Origin: Burkholderiaceae bacterium | GTDB lineage: Bacteria > Pseudomonadota > Gammaproteobacteria > Burkholderiales > Burkholderiaceae_C | Direction: 5' to 3' | DNA length: 64,000 bases | Assembly (NCBI GenBank): GCA_016790575.1 | Contig: JAEUOU010000010.1 | Location: 186,001 to 250,000 of the forward strand | Shown: piece by piece, positions 26,859-35,556 of the stretch | Position numbering within the stretch: the first letter of the stretch is position 1 | Layout of the letters: every line of letters begins with the position of its first letter | The notes under the pieces: generated by a model | What the model saw: the letters and a program-made list of their open reading frames with translations, nothing else | Databases searched by the model: none | What the model was told of the DNA's origin: nothing | Program-made: the position numbers and the translations under genes

Positions 26859-28147
26859 GCCTCCACCGCCTCCGCCGAGGGGAAAAGCTGATGCATCAGC
26901 CCCTTCTTGTGGGTCTTGAGGGTTTCGAGTTCTTGGGTGGCCGTGGTGATGACGGTGTCGAGGGAGGTGAGGCAGTCGGCGATGCGTTTTTGTTCGGCCA
27001 GCAGGGGGACCAACGCTTCAAAAGAGAGTAAGTCGTCGCGGTTGATCTTAGGAATCTTGCCTCGTTCAGACTTACCAATTGCATAGTCGAGAAACCTTGG
27101 GGAAAGAAGCAAATACAAGAGATAACTTCGTTGCAACTCGTCGTTGGCGGGCCGAATTGGATAAATATCTGCACTGCAAATACCCTCGAAAGTAGGTGCA
27201 GCAGCCTTGTTCAAAGCTGGACGAATCTTTGAGTAAAGAACGTCGTTTTCGTCGAAGGCGTAGTTTCCGCTGATCACACCCTTATCGCGTGCGGATTTCA
27301 AGTCAACCAGCTTTCCGGAATCAGACTCGATGTTCTCGCTACCGATCTGAGGGAAATCGCAGTGAGGTGGTAGCGTTGGGTCTACTTGCCCCGAGGCAAC
27401 CTTCACAACTTCGCCAAGTGCCTTTGGTTTCCATTCCCCCGCATCCCGAAACTCAGGAAACCGGAGGCGCGGTTGGGTTTCGCCTTCGCGGGGAAAAAGT
27501 TGCTGCATCAGCCCTTTTTTATGGGTCTTGAGCGCGTCCACTTTGCGGGCTTGCGTGGCGATCAGTTCGTCCAAGGAACTCAGGCATTCGGCGATTTTTT
27601 GTTGTTCGGCGGGCGATGGTGCCTCGATCAAATATGCGAAAACATCCGGCTTGGTAATGTTCTTCATCGAACCCGAACTACCTTTGGCCAATTTGGATAA
27701 GGCAGCACGGCCTTTGTCGGATCCCAAAATGGCGGCTACGAAGCGCATGGACGTGCCTGATTTAGGTTTGGCTGCCCAGAGCCGGTCCGGGAGATAGATG
27801 TTCTCTAGACTAATCTCCACATAAGCATTCGCTCCCACTAGAGCTGGCGTGTTCATACGGCTGATGATGATGGTGCCTGCTTGGACTGGCTCCTTTACAC
27901 GTCCTCTTTCGACCTCATCAAATACAACCTTGTTTTCTTGAGGTTCAAAAATACCGTTTGTTACGGCGCTCGTTTTTAGAATGCCAATCTCATTTTCCGT
28001 TGCCGGTCGATCGCCAGAATTAACACTCACCCCCGCATCCAGAGCACTTATGAGTTCAGAGAGGGGTACGGCCTTCCATCCTTCCGTCCCTCGAAACTCC
28101 GGGAACCGCAGCTTCGGCACCAAGGGCGATTTAGCCTTATTGCTCAT
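26855..28147 (-). CDS. hsdS: type I restriction-modification system, specificity subunit
   Basis: HsdS sets the DNA target. The product has two target-recognition domains separated by a conserved helical spacer. The first half begins PKLRFPEFRGTEGWK and ends EQQKIAECLSSLDELIATQ; the second begins PRLRFPEFRDAGEWKP and ends with a matching EQKRIADCLTSLDTVITTA and KTHKKGLMHQLFP. The two halves thus form a circularly repeated layout. The recognition domains are clearly AT-richer than the neighbouring genes, typical of exchanged hsdS segments. The ATG at 28147 was chosen over a GTG six bases upstream. It overlaps the hsdR end by 11 bases. Confidence 0.92.
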   Translation of the reverse strand: MSNKAKSPLVPKLRFPEFRGTEGWKAVPLSELISALDAGVSVNSGDRPATENEIGILKTSAVTNGIFEPQENKVVFDEVERGRVKEPVQAGTIIISRMNTPALVGANAYVEISLENIYLPDRLWAAKPKSGTSMRFVAAILGSDKGRAALSKLAKGSSGSMKNITKPDVFAYLIEAPSPAEQQKIAECLSSLDELIATQARKVDALKTHKKGLMQQLFPREGETQPRLRFPEFRDAGEWKPKALGEVVKVASGQVDPTLPPHCDFPQIGSENIESDSGKLVDLKSARDKGVISGNYAFDENDVLYSKIRPALNKAAAPTFEGICSADIYPIRPANDELQRSYLLYLLLSPRFLDYAIGKSERGKIPKINRDDLLSFEALVPLLAEQKRIADCLTSLDTVITTATQELETLKTHKKGLMHQLFPSAEAVEA

Positions 28148-31100
28148 ATGCACTCAGCCCCGAAATCTCGCGTCCCTGCGCACGCTTTTGTAGCAGTGGC
28201 ACCAGCTCGTTCATCAGTGCCATTTCAGCCTGAGCGCGGGCCTTCCAGCCCAGGTCTCGCGGGGCCATCAAATCACTCAGCGCCTCGCCATTAAAAATCA
28301 TGCGCAACATGATGCCGTCCACAAAGGCTTGTAGGGCAGCGGGAGTCAGCCGATGGCGGGTAGCGATGGCGCTTAGCTCGGCGCTGTCTTTCTCGCGCTT
28401 GAATCGGGTGTAGCCCTCGCGGATGGCGGCCTCGCTCAGGCCCTCGCCGGCCTTCAGGGTGTTGATATAGGCGGCAATGTCGTCGCGCTCATTCATGAAC
28501 TTGGCGTCGGCCTGGATGAGGCCAATGAGTTGCTCGCGGCTCATGGTCTGTTTGGCGCCGGCGGCCTGCTGCGAGTAGCGCGCCATCAGGCCCATGATGT
28601 AGTCGTAGTCGATCACCGCGCTGGCGAAGAGCACAAATTCAAAGTCCAGCTGGTCCACGCTGGCGGCGTCGCCGCCGGTGCCCTGGGCGGGCCCGCCACG
28701 CTGGGCCTTCAGGCGCTGGGCGGTTTCCAGGTAGGCGCCACGGAAGGCCTGCAGTTGTGCGGCGGGCAGGATGTGTTCGATGGCCAGGCGGTGGTCGTCG
28801 GTCAGGTCGGTGTACTGGTCCAGCTGGGTTTTCAGGCGTTGCACCTCCTTGAAGTGCTGGATAAAGGCAGCGCGGGCCTCGTCGCCCTTGAGGCTGTGCA
28901 CGGATTCGGGCGTGTGGGCCAGGCCCTGGCTTTGCAGAAAGTCGGCCAGCCGGGTGACGGCAGCGTCCAGCTTTTCGATGACCACCGGGGCCTTGTCCAC
29001 CAGCCAGATTTCGCGGGCCTGCTCGCCCGTTTTCTCGCCGGAGAACAGGGCAATGGCGGCGTCCACATTGGCCTGCTGCTGGCGAAAGTCCAGGATGTTG
29101 CCGTAGGGTTTGGTGCCGTTGAGCACGCGGTTGGTGCGCGAAAACGCCTGGATCAGGCCGTGCTGCTTGAGGTTTTTGTCCACATACAGCGTGTTGAGGT
29201 ATTTGCTGTCAAAGCCGGTCAGCAGCATGTCCACCACGATGGTGATGTCAATCTTCTTGGAAGCCGGATAGTCGGCATTGGGCCACTGCTGGTCTTTGAT
29301 GCGCTTTTGCACGTCCTGGTAGTACAGGTCGAACTCGCTCAGCTGATGGTTGGTGCCGTAGCGGGTGTTGTAGCCGGCCAGGATGGCCTTGAGGGCGGCT
29401 TTTTTGCCCTCGGGGTCTTGCTGGTTGTCCAGCTTTTCCTGCGGCAGGTCTTCCTGGATTTGCTTCACATCGGCATCGCCTTCGGCCGGGGGCGAGAACA
29501 CGCAGGCAATGTTGAGCGGCACAAAGCCGGGGTCGGCGGCTTGCCGGGCCTGCTGCAGCTCGGCAAACAGGCGGTGGTATTCGATGGCGTCGGGGATGGA
29601 GGCCGTGGCCAGGATGGCGTTGAAGCGGCGGGCGGCGGTGGCGGTGTCGTGTTTGGCCAGGATGGCTTCGATGACGGCTTTTTTGGCCAGGGCCTCACCG
29701 GGTTTGGGCAGCGGCGACGCGGTGTTGTGGCTTTCCGGCTTGAAATAGTCCACATGGAAGCGCAGCACGTTGGCGTCTTCAATGGCGTGGGTGATGGTGT
29801 AGGCGTGCAGCTGCTTCTGGAACAGGTCTGCCGTGGTGCGGAACTGGCCTTCGTCGCCCTCGTACTGCTTGGCGCTGGCGTTGGCTTCAAAAATGGGTGT
29901 GCCGGTAAAGCCGAAGAGCTGGGCCTTGGGGAAAAACGCCTTGATGGCCTGGTGGTTGTCGCCAAACTGGGAGCGGTGGCATTCGTCAAAGATGAAGACG
30001 ATGCGCTGGTTGCTCAGCGGCGCCAGCTGCTCTTTGTAGGTGGCGCGGCCGGCTTTGGTCTGCTGTTGGTTGCGTTTGCTGTTCTCATCCAGCGCCAGGC
30101 CCAGCTTCTGGATGGTGGTGACGATGACCTTGTCGGCATAGTCGTCTGACAGCAGGCGGCGCACCAGTGCGGCGGTGTTGGTGTTTTCCTCCACGCAGCC
30201 GTCCTGGAAGCGGTTGAATTCTTCGCGGGTCTGGCGGTCCAGGTCTTTGCGGTCCACCACAAACAGGCATTTTTCAATGTCGGGGTTGTCCTTGAGCAGG
30301 GTGGATGCCTTGAAGGAGGTCAGCGTCTTGCCGCTGCCGGTGGTGTGCCAGATGTAGCCGTTGCCGCAGTTCTGGTGGATGCAGTCCACGATGGCTTTGA
30401 CGGCATACACCTGATAGGGCCGCATCATCAAGAGCTTTTGCTCGCTCGCCACCAGCACCATGTAGCGGCTGATGGTTTCACCCAGGGTGCATTTGGCGAG
30501 GAACTTGTCGGCAAAGGCGTCCAGCTGGGTGATTTTCTGGTTCGCCTCGTCGGCAAACTGGTAGATGGGCAGAAAGCGCTCGTCGGCGTTGAACGCAAAG
30601 TGCCGTGCGTTGTTGTTGGCGAAATACCAGGTGTTGGTGCGGTTGCTGACGATGAACAGCTGCAAAAAGCACAGCAGCGTGCGGGTGTAGCCGTTGCCGG
30701 GGTCGTTTTTGTACTCGACGATCTGCTCCATGGCGCGGCGCGGGTGGATGCCCAGCGTCTTCAGCTCGATCTGCACACAGGGCACACCGTTGATGAGGAT
30801 GAGCACGTCGTACCGGTGGTGGCTGTAGTCGGTGTTGATGCGCAGCTGGTTGACCACCTCAAACGTGTTTTTGCACCAGTCTTTGATGTTGACCAAGGTG
30901 TAGTGCAGCGGGGTGCCGTCTTCGCGGGTGAAGGCATTGCGCTCGCGCAACATGCGGGCGGCGGTGAACACGTCGGGGGTGACGATTTCGTCCAGCAGGC
31001 GGGTGAATTCGCCGTCGGTCAGCTTGACGCGGTTCAGGGTCTCGAATTTTTCGCGGAAATTCTTTTCCAGCGCGGCGCGGTCGCGGATATCGGGGCGGTA

Positions 31101-31214
31101 CTCGTATTTCAGGCCCTGCAGCGTGCCGATGAAGCCGTATTCGACCTGGTCCTCCCGGACGGTGTGGCCGGGCTTGCCGGAGCCCAGGTCCTGAAAAAAC
31201 GGGGAAGCATCCAT
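28137..31214 (-). CDS. hsdR: type I restriction-modification system, endonuclease/translocase subunit
   Basis: This 1025-aa protein has the HsdR layout. The N-terminal PD-(D/E)xK nuclease has Asp136, Glu150 and Lys152 (in VQIELK). The helicase motor has Walker A TGSGKT (292-297), FIFDECHRSQFG as motif II, GFTGTPIF as motif III, and later FSRTNRVLNG as motif VI. It cuts DNA after ATP-driven translocation when the site is unmethylated. All catalytic motifs look intact. It is the first gene of hsdR-hsdS-rhuM-hsdM. Confidence 0.95.
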   Translation of the reverse strand: MDASPFFQDLGSGKPGHTVREDQVEYGFIGTLQGLKYEYRPDIRDRAALEKNFREKFETLNRVKLTDGEFTRLLDEIVTPDVFTAARMLRERNAFTREDGTPLHYTLVNIKDWCKNTFEVVNQLRINTDYSHHRYDVLILINGVPCVQIELKTLGIHPRRAMEQIVEYKNDPGNGYTRTLLCFLQLFIVSNRTNTWYFANNNARHFAFNADERFLPIYQFADEANQKITQLDAFADKFLAKCTLGETISRYMVLVASEQKLLMMRPYQVYAVKAIVDCIHQNCGNGYIWHTTGSGKTLTSFKASTLLKDNPDIEKCLFVVDRKDLDRQTREEFNRFQDGCVEENTNTAALVRRLLSDDYADKVIVTTIQKLGLALDENSKRNQQQTKAGRATYKEQLAPLSNQRIVFIFDECHRSQFGDNHQAIKAFFPKAQLFGFTGTPIFEANASAKQYEGDEGQFRTTADLFQKQLHAYTITHAIEDANVLRFHVDYFKPESHNTASPLPKPGEALAKKAVIEAILAKHDTATAARRFNAILATASIPDAIEYHRLFAELQQARQAADPGFVPLNIACVFSPPAEGDADVKQIQEDLPQEKLDNQQDPEGKKAALKAILAGYNTRYGTNHQLSEFDLYYQDVQKRIKDQQWPNADYPASKKIDITIVVDMLLTGFDSKYLNTLYVDKNLKQHGLIQAFSRTNRVLNGTKPYGNILDFRQQQANVDAAIALFSGEKTGEQAREIWLVDKAPVVIEKLDAAVTRLADFLQSQGLAHTPESVHSLKGDEARAAFIQHFKEVQRLKTQLDQYTDLTDDHRLAIEHILPAAQLQAFRGAYLETAQRLKAQRGGPAQGTGGDAASVDQLDFEFVLFASAVIDYDYIMGLMARYSQQAAGAKQTMSREQLIGLIQADAKFMNERDDIAAYINTLKAGEGLSEAAIREGYTRFKREKDSAELSAIATRHRLTPAALQAFVDGIMLRMIFNGEALSDLMAPRDLGWKARAQAEMALMNELVPLLQKRAQGREISGLSAYEQ

Positions 31215-31302
31215 GGTGTAACAAGCGCCGCCGTCAGCAGCAAAAGGGTTTCCCGGCGATTATCTGCCCGCCTTGGCCAGCCAGGAAAAAACTCCCACGT
31301 TT

Positions 31303-31347
31303 ATAGCAATCAATCACCTTTTTTCAGTGGGTAGAGCCACTTTTTGC
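31303..31347 (+). repeat. interspersed intergenic repeat, copy 4, overlapping a gene end
   Basis: It reads ATAGCAATCAATCACCTTTT, then TTCAGTGGGTAGAGCCACTTTTT. It contains the stop codon and last codons of the DUF1653/oxidoreductase-like gene. Confidence 0.8.
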
Positions 31348-31865
31348 GGCATTTCCATGCCAGCCGGTGCCTGCCGCAGCCAGGCCAGCGCGTCCGCCCG
31401 CCAGTGCGCCAGCGCAGCGTAGTAGCCTTCCCACACACACCCATTGCAGCCGCGGCCGCAGCAGGTGTCGGGCTCGGGCGGCGGCGGGCGCAGGGCGGCG
31501 TCCAGGCAGGTGGCGCGCTCGCGCACGGCCCGCCCGCGCAGATGGGTGATCAGGGCGCGGGCTGCGGGCAAATCCGCCAGCGGCACGGTCGCCGCGTCCA
31601 CCGGGGCAAACCGCGGCTGGTGGCGGCCATCGAATTCGCCCGCTTCCACAAACATGGTCGCCGGCCGCACCCACAGGCCGGCGGTGGGGTCGGGCCGGGC
31701 ATCGCGCGGGTCGGCGGCTGCCAGCGCGCGGTACAGCGTCTGGGCCGTCAGCGTCTCGCTGCAGCGCACGGTGGCCAGCACTTCGTACCAGTTGCCTTTG
31801 TAGTGGCGGTACAGGCCCGGCGCTGCCACCGGCGACAAAGGCGGCAGATCGTCGTCCGTCGCCAT
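31314..31865 (-). CDS. DUF1653 domain fused to an oxidoreductase-like (CCGRGCNGC) domain
   Basis: The N-terminal part (about residues 14-95) is a DUF1653 domain: GLYRHYKGNWYEVLATVRCSE, YRAL, then LWVRPATMFVE. The C-terminal part (about 125-165) is the short oxidoreductase-like domain, with TCCGRGCNGCVWEGYYAALA carrying four cysteines that could bind metal. The two domains usually occur apart, so the fusion is unusual. The last ten residues are encoded by an interspersed repeat. The start overlaps the MAPEG gene stop by one base (TGATG). The function is unknown. Confidence 0.8.
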   Translation of the reverse strand: MATDDDLPPLSPVAAPGLYRHYKGNWYEVLATVRCSETLTAQTLYRALAAADPRDARPDPTAGLWVRPATMFVEAGEFDGRHQPRFAPVDAATVPLADLPAARALITHLRGRAVRERATCLDAALRPPPPEPDTCCGRGCNGCVWEGYYAALAHWRADALAWLRQAPAGMEMPQKVALPTEKR

Positions 31866-32290
31866 CAGAACACCCGCTGCGCCGCCGCCACGATCAGGCC
31901 GATCAGCGCCAGCGACGACAGGATGAACAGCACAAACCGCACTTCGATGCGGTTGATCAGTGCCTGCACCAGGCTGTGCACCACCCGCAAGCCGGTGTAG
32001 GCCCAGGCCAGCGCCACCTCGGCGCCGCTGCCGCCGCCGGCCAGCACCAGCGCCAGCACCACGGCGTAATACAGGGTGGGCTGCTCCATCAGGTGGTTGT
32101 AGTTGTCGGCCTTCCAGCGTACCTCAGGCGGCAGCTGGTTCATCTGTTCGCCGCGCGGCGCATTCGAGTCGGGCTTCATGCGCGCACGGCGCATCGCCGG
32201 GAGCCGGGTGACATACATCCACAGCCACATCACCATGGACCAGGCGATCAGCGCCACCAGCGGGGCCAAAAGCGGGTTGGTTGGGGTCAT
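31865..32290 (-). CDS. MAPEG family membrane protein
   Basis: The 141-aa inner-membrane protein has four predicted helices. It has the MAPEG-type loop after the first helix (YVTRLPAMRRARMKPDSNAP) and the segment NYNHLMEQPTLYYAVVLALV. Eukaryotic MAPEG members conjugate glutathione; bacterial members of this kind are mostly uncharacterised. An AAGGAA ribosome-binding site precedes the ATG. It is coupled to the downstream DUF1653-fusion gene. Confidence 0.85.
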   Translation of the reverse strand: MTPTNPLLAPLVALIAWSMVMWLWMYVTRLPAMRRARMKPDSNAPRGEQMNQLPPEVRWKADNYNHLMEQPTLYYAVVLALVLAGGGSGAEVALAWAYTGLRVVHSLVQALINRIEVRFVLFILSSLALIGLIVAAAQRVF

Positions 32291-32326
32291 GGGTAAGTTC
32301 CTTTCATGAATTTTGATATGAAAAAC

Positions 32327-32371
32327 ATAGCTAAAAATGACCTTTTATTGCTGGGTATGGGCCGTTTTTAT
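32327..32371 (+). repeat. interspersed intergenic repeat, copy 5
   Basis: It reads ATAGCTAAAAATGACCTTTT, then ATTGCTGGGTATGGGCCGTTTTT. It lies between the MAPEG gene and the hydrolase/monooxygenase gene. Confidence 0.85.
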
Positions 32372-32423
32372 GCCCAAACGCACCCGCGCATCGCCCACAC
32401 CTTGCCGCGGGCCTGCAGCGCGC

Positions 32424-34862
32424 TCACCGCAACTCGTAATCCGCCAGGTTCGGCCGCCGCACCGCCTTGACATACTCCGCGGTAAAGCCGGGGAAGAGGG
32501 CGACGATGCGGCCATCGGGCGCGCGGTACCAGCTGCGGCACAGGCTCCAGACCGAGCCGGCCAGGCGCTGCTGCAGGGCGTCGTTGTGGGCGCGCATGAC
32601 GTCGGGGCGTATGGTGATGGCGCGGTGGCCGCCGCGGCGCACCGCGTCCATGCAGGCCAGGGCGTGCTGCACGCCGGGCTCGATGTACAACAGGGTGCTG
32701 GTGTGGCCGGTGGCGGTGTTGGGGCCGAGCATCAGGAACAGGTTGGGAAAACCCGCCACGGTGATGCCGTGGTAGGCCTGCGGGCCGCGGGCCCAGGCCT
32801 CGCGCAGCGTGCACCCGCCCTGGCCGGTGACGGTGACGGACGCCAGCAGCTGCACCGTGTCAAAGCCGGTGGCGCAGACCAGCACGTCCACCGGGTGTTC
32901 GCGGCCATCGGCGGTGACCACGCCGGTGGCAGTGATGTGGGTGATGGCGGTGGTTTCCAGCGCCACGTTCGGCTGCGTCAGGGCAGGGTAGAAATCGTTG
33001 CTGTAGATGATGCGTTTGCAGCCCAGCGGGTAGGGCGGCACCAGTTTTTCGCGCAGGGTGGGGTCGGGCAGCTGGCGGCGGCGGTGGGCATCGGCGGTGC
33101 GCAGCATGCCGCGGCGGGCCAGTGTGCCCTCGTCAAAGCCGCGCCGACCCCATTCGAGCACCTGCGTCCAGCTCCAGCGCACCAGGCGGGCATAGGGCGG
33201 AAAGTGCGCCAGGGCATGGTCGAGGGCGTTGTAGCGCCGGTCCAGCCGGGGCAGCACCCAGTTGGCGGTGCGCTGGAACACCGTCAGGTGCCCGGCCTGC
33301 GCCGCAATCGGTGCCACCAGTTGCGACGCGGTCGATCCGGTGCCGATCACCGCCACACGCCGGCCGGCCAGTGGCACGGCGGCGTCCCAGCGGGCCGAGT
33401 GCAGGCGCTGGCCGGCAAAGTCGTCCAGACCGGGGATGTCCGGCCAGCGCGGCTGGTTCAGCGGGCCGGTGCTGCAGACAAAAAAGCGGCTGCGCAGCCG
33501 GTCGCCCCGGTCGGTGGTGAAGTGCCACAGGCCGCTGGCCTCGTCAAAGCGCGCGTCGGTCAGGCAGGTGCCCAGGCGCAGGTGGGCCAGCAGGCCACGC
33601 CGCTCGGCCAGCGCCTGCATGTAGCGCTGGATTTCGGGGGCGCCGGCAAAGCGCCGGCTCCAGCCGGGGTTGGGCGCAAAGCTGAACGAATACACCGGCG
33701 ATGGCACGTCCACATGCGCTCCGGGGTAGCGGTTGTCCCACCAGGTGCCGCCCAGGCCGGGCTGCTTTTCCAGCAGCACAAAGTGGTGCCGGCCGGCGTT
33801 CTGCAGGCCGATGGCCATGCACAGGCCGGACATGCCGGCGCCCAGGATCACCACCTCGTGTTCGGTGTCCTGCGGCGGCGTGGCGGCGGCCAGCGGCCCG
33901 GCCAGGAAGTGCGCCATGCGGTTGATGGCGGCGTCGGCGCTGGGCAGCGCGCCGGTGTGGGCCTGGAACACATGCCAGCGCCCGGGGGTGATTTCACAGC
34001 GCACGGCGTTGCTGGCGGCGGCCAGCGCGTCGTGCAGCGCCAGCGCCTGCGGGTGCAGCAGCTCGTCGGTGCCGGCCTGGATCAACACCGGCGGCAGGCC
34101 GCGCAGATCGGCCCGCAGCGGCGACACCAGCGGGTGGGCGCGCGGGTCGCCCCCGGGTTCGCGCGCCGCGTCGGCGGTGGCCGGTGCCCGCCAGCCGGCC
34201 ACCGCCCCTTCACCCACGTAGAACGCCGCGCAGGCCTGCGCCCAGGCCACGCTCAGCATGGCTTCGCCCGGCGGTTCGGCGGGCAGCGGGTCGGGCGGCA
34301 GCAGATCCACCCAGGGCGAGAGCAGCAGCAGGGCCGCCGGGGCGGGCCCGCCGGCATCGCGCAGTGCCAGCGCGGTGGCCAGCGCCAGGCCACCGCCGGC
34401 GGAGTCACCCGCCAGCACCAGCGGGCCCTGGCCGGCCAGGGCCCGCACGGCGGCGAGGGCGTCGTCCAGCCCGGCGGGGAAGGGGTGCTCGGGCGCCAGC
34501 CGGTAGTCAGCCGCGAACACCGGCAGGCCGGTGACCCAGGCCAGCCGGGCCACGAGCGCGCGGTGGGTGGCCGGACTGCCCACACAGTAGGCGCCGCCGT
34601 GCAGGAAAACCACGGCACCGGGCCGGGCCGCGCCACGGCGCCGTCGCGCCCACTCGCCCGCGACCCCGCCCACCGTGGCCGCTTCGAACGCCACCGCCCG
34701 GCTGACCAGGGCAATTTTTGACAGGCCCGCCAGCCAGCGGCGCTGGAAAGGAATCGACACCCGCGGCGAAAACACCGGCTTGAGCAGGACTTTCAGCGTC
34801 CAGCGCAGCACAAGGGCAACAAAAGCCTCCCGCCATCCGGATGGGGGATACTGGTAAACCAT
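32424..34862 (-). CDS. alpha/beta hydrolase fused to a flavin-dependent Baeyer-Villiger-type monooxygenase
   Basis: The 812-aa protein has two enzymes in one chain. Residues about 70-310 are an alpha/beta hydrolase-3 (HSL-type) domain with the HGG oxyanion motif (88-90), nucleophile Ser144 in GDSAGGG, Asp256 and His287. Residues about 325-800 are an FAD/NADPH monooxygenase: GAGMSG (331-336), GGTWWDNRYPGAHVDVPSP, the Baeyer-Villiger fingerprint FxGxxxHxxxW at 462-472 and GTGSTAS for NADPH. A ketone could be turned into an ester and hydrolysed at once. The ATG at 34862 has GGAGAG upstream; an upstream extension to 35015 lacks homology. The substrate is unknown. Confidence 0.88.
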   Translation of the reverse strand: MVYQYPPSGWREAFVALVLRWTLKVLLKPVFSPRVSIPFQRRWLAGLSKIALVSRAVAFEAATVGGVAGEWARRRRGAARPGAVVFLHGGAYCVGSPATHRALVARLAWVTGLPVFAADYRLAPEHPFPAGLDDALAAVRALAGQGPLVLAGDSAGGGLALATALALRDAGGPAPAALLLLSPWVDLLPPDPLPAEPPGEAMLSVAWAQACAAFYVGEGAVAGWRAPATADAAREPGGDPRAHPLVSPLRADLRGLPPVLIQAGTDELLHPQALALHDALAAASNAVRCEITPGRWHVFQAHTGALPSADAAINRMAHFLAGPLAAATPPQDTEHEVVILGAGMSGLCMAIGLQNAGRHHFVLLEKQPGLGGTWWDNRYPGAHVDVPSPVYSFSFAPNPGWSRRFAGAPEIQRYMQALAERRGLLAHLRLGTCLTDARFDEASGLWHFTTDRGDRLRSRFFVCSTGPLNQPRWPDIPGLDDFAGQRLHSARWDAAVPLAGRRVAVIGTGSTASQLVAPIAAQAGHLTVFQRTANWVLPRLDRRYNALDHALAHFPPYARLVRWSWTQVLEWGRRGFDEGTLARRGMLRTADAHRRRQLPDPTLREKLVPPYPLGCKRIIYSNDFYPALTQPNVALETTAITHITATGVVTADGREHPVDVLVCATGFDTVQLLASVTVTGQGGCTLREAWARGPQAYHGITVAGFPNLFLMLGPNTATGHTSTLLYIEPGVQHALACMDAVRRGGHRAITIRPDVMRAHNDALQQRLAGSVWSLCRSWYRAPDGRIVALFPGFTAEYVKAVRRPNLADYELR

Positions 34863-35556
34863 GGACAGCTCTCCAGAAATGACGGTGCAGTGTAGCGAGG
34901 CCACCTGCGGCGGGTCTGGCACGTGGGCGACGCCCCGGTCGCCCCGCCTCGGGGGATGCAATACGCTATTCAAAAAAGAGCGGAGAGCGACCTTTTTCCG
35001 CTGGATATTGACCATTTTTACCGTTTTTCTGGCGCCCGCCGTGCTGGCCAGCCCGCTGGTGCGATGTGAGGACGGTCAGGGCGGGGTAACGTATACCGAC
35101 CAGCCCTGTCCGGCCGGTGAGGAGCAACGCCGCGTGGCGCCACCGCCGGGCAGCCGTCCGCGCTGGGAAATGCCACCGCCCGAGACCCGGGCCCGCATCG
35201 CCGCCGAGGCCCAGGTGGCGCTGGAGGCCCAGTGGCAGCGGGAGGTCGCGGTCACCCTGGACACCCGAGGCCTGCGCGCGATCAACCTCACGCCACGGGA
35301 CGTTTTCTGGCACCTGGGCACCGAAGAGCGCATCGCCTTCATCCCCGCCAGCCTGCCGGGCAACCGCATTGAGCCCGGCCGCAGCCTGAATCTGTCGGGG
35401 CGCGGAGCGCCCGCCGGCAAGGTTGTCGTCTTTTATTGGTGGTACAAAGGCGACGAAATCCAGCCGGGCAGCGGCATTCACGGCCCGGACCGGGTGCGCC
35501 GTGTCCTGCTGCAGGTACCGGGCGCGCCGACCGATCGAGATCGAGCCAAGCCATGA
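34861..35556 (+). CDS. DUF4124-domain secreted protein (start uncertain)
   Basis: After a signal-like stretch RRATFFRWILTIFTVFLAPA the protein has a DUF4124 domain with LVRCEDGQGGVTYTDQPCP and later a mixed region ending in a basic tail. DUF4124 proteins are periplasmic and of unknown function. The start is unclear: the first ATG (34861) overlaps the divergent hydrolase start, a TTG at 35008 gives a signal peptide without basic residues, and an ATG at 34956 would fit only if one A were removed from a run of six A residues. The 5' part lies inside an interspersed repeat. The end overlaps the next gene by four bases. Confidence 0.6.
   Translation: MDSSPEMTVQCSEATCGGSGTWATPRSPRLGGCNTLFKKERRATFFRWILTIFTVFLAPAVLASPLVRCEDGQGGVTYTDQPCPAGEEQRRVAPPPGSRPRWEMPPPETRARIAAEAQVALEAQWQREVAVTLDTRGLRAINLTPRDVFWHLGTEERIAFIPASLPGNRIEPGRSLNLSGRGAPAGKVVVFYWWYKGDEIQPGSGIHGPDRVRRVLLQVPGAPTDRDRAKP
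34964..35022 (+). repeat. interspersed intergenic repeat, copy 6, overlapping the 5' end of a gene
   Basis: It reads CGCTATTCAAAAAAGAGCGG, then AGAGCGACCTTTTT, then CCGCTGGATATTGACCATTTTT. The repeat encodes part of the signal peptide of the DUF4124 protein. Confidence 0.7.

Noticed and set aside
25296-26891. A 531-codon plus-strand open frame
   Set aside because: It is the antisense of hsdM and rhuM and shows no domain.
28530-30149. A 539-codon plus-strand open frame
   Set aside because: It lies antisense to the hsdR motor domain, which has intact helicase motifs.
32337-34721. A 794-codon plus-strand open frame
   Set aside because: It is antisense to the hydrolase/monooxygenase fusion; no conserved motif.
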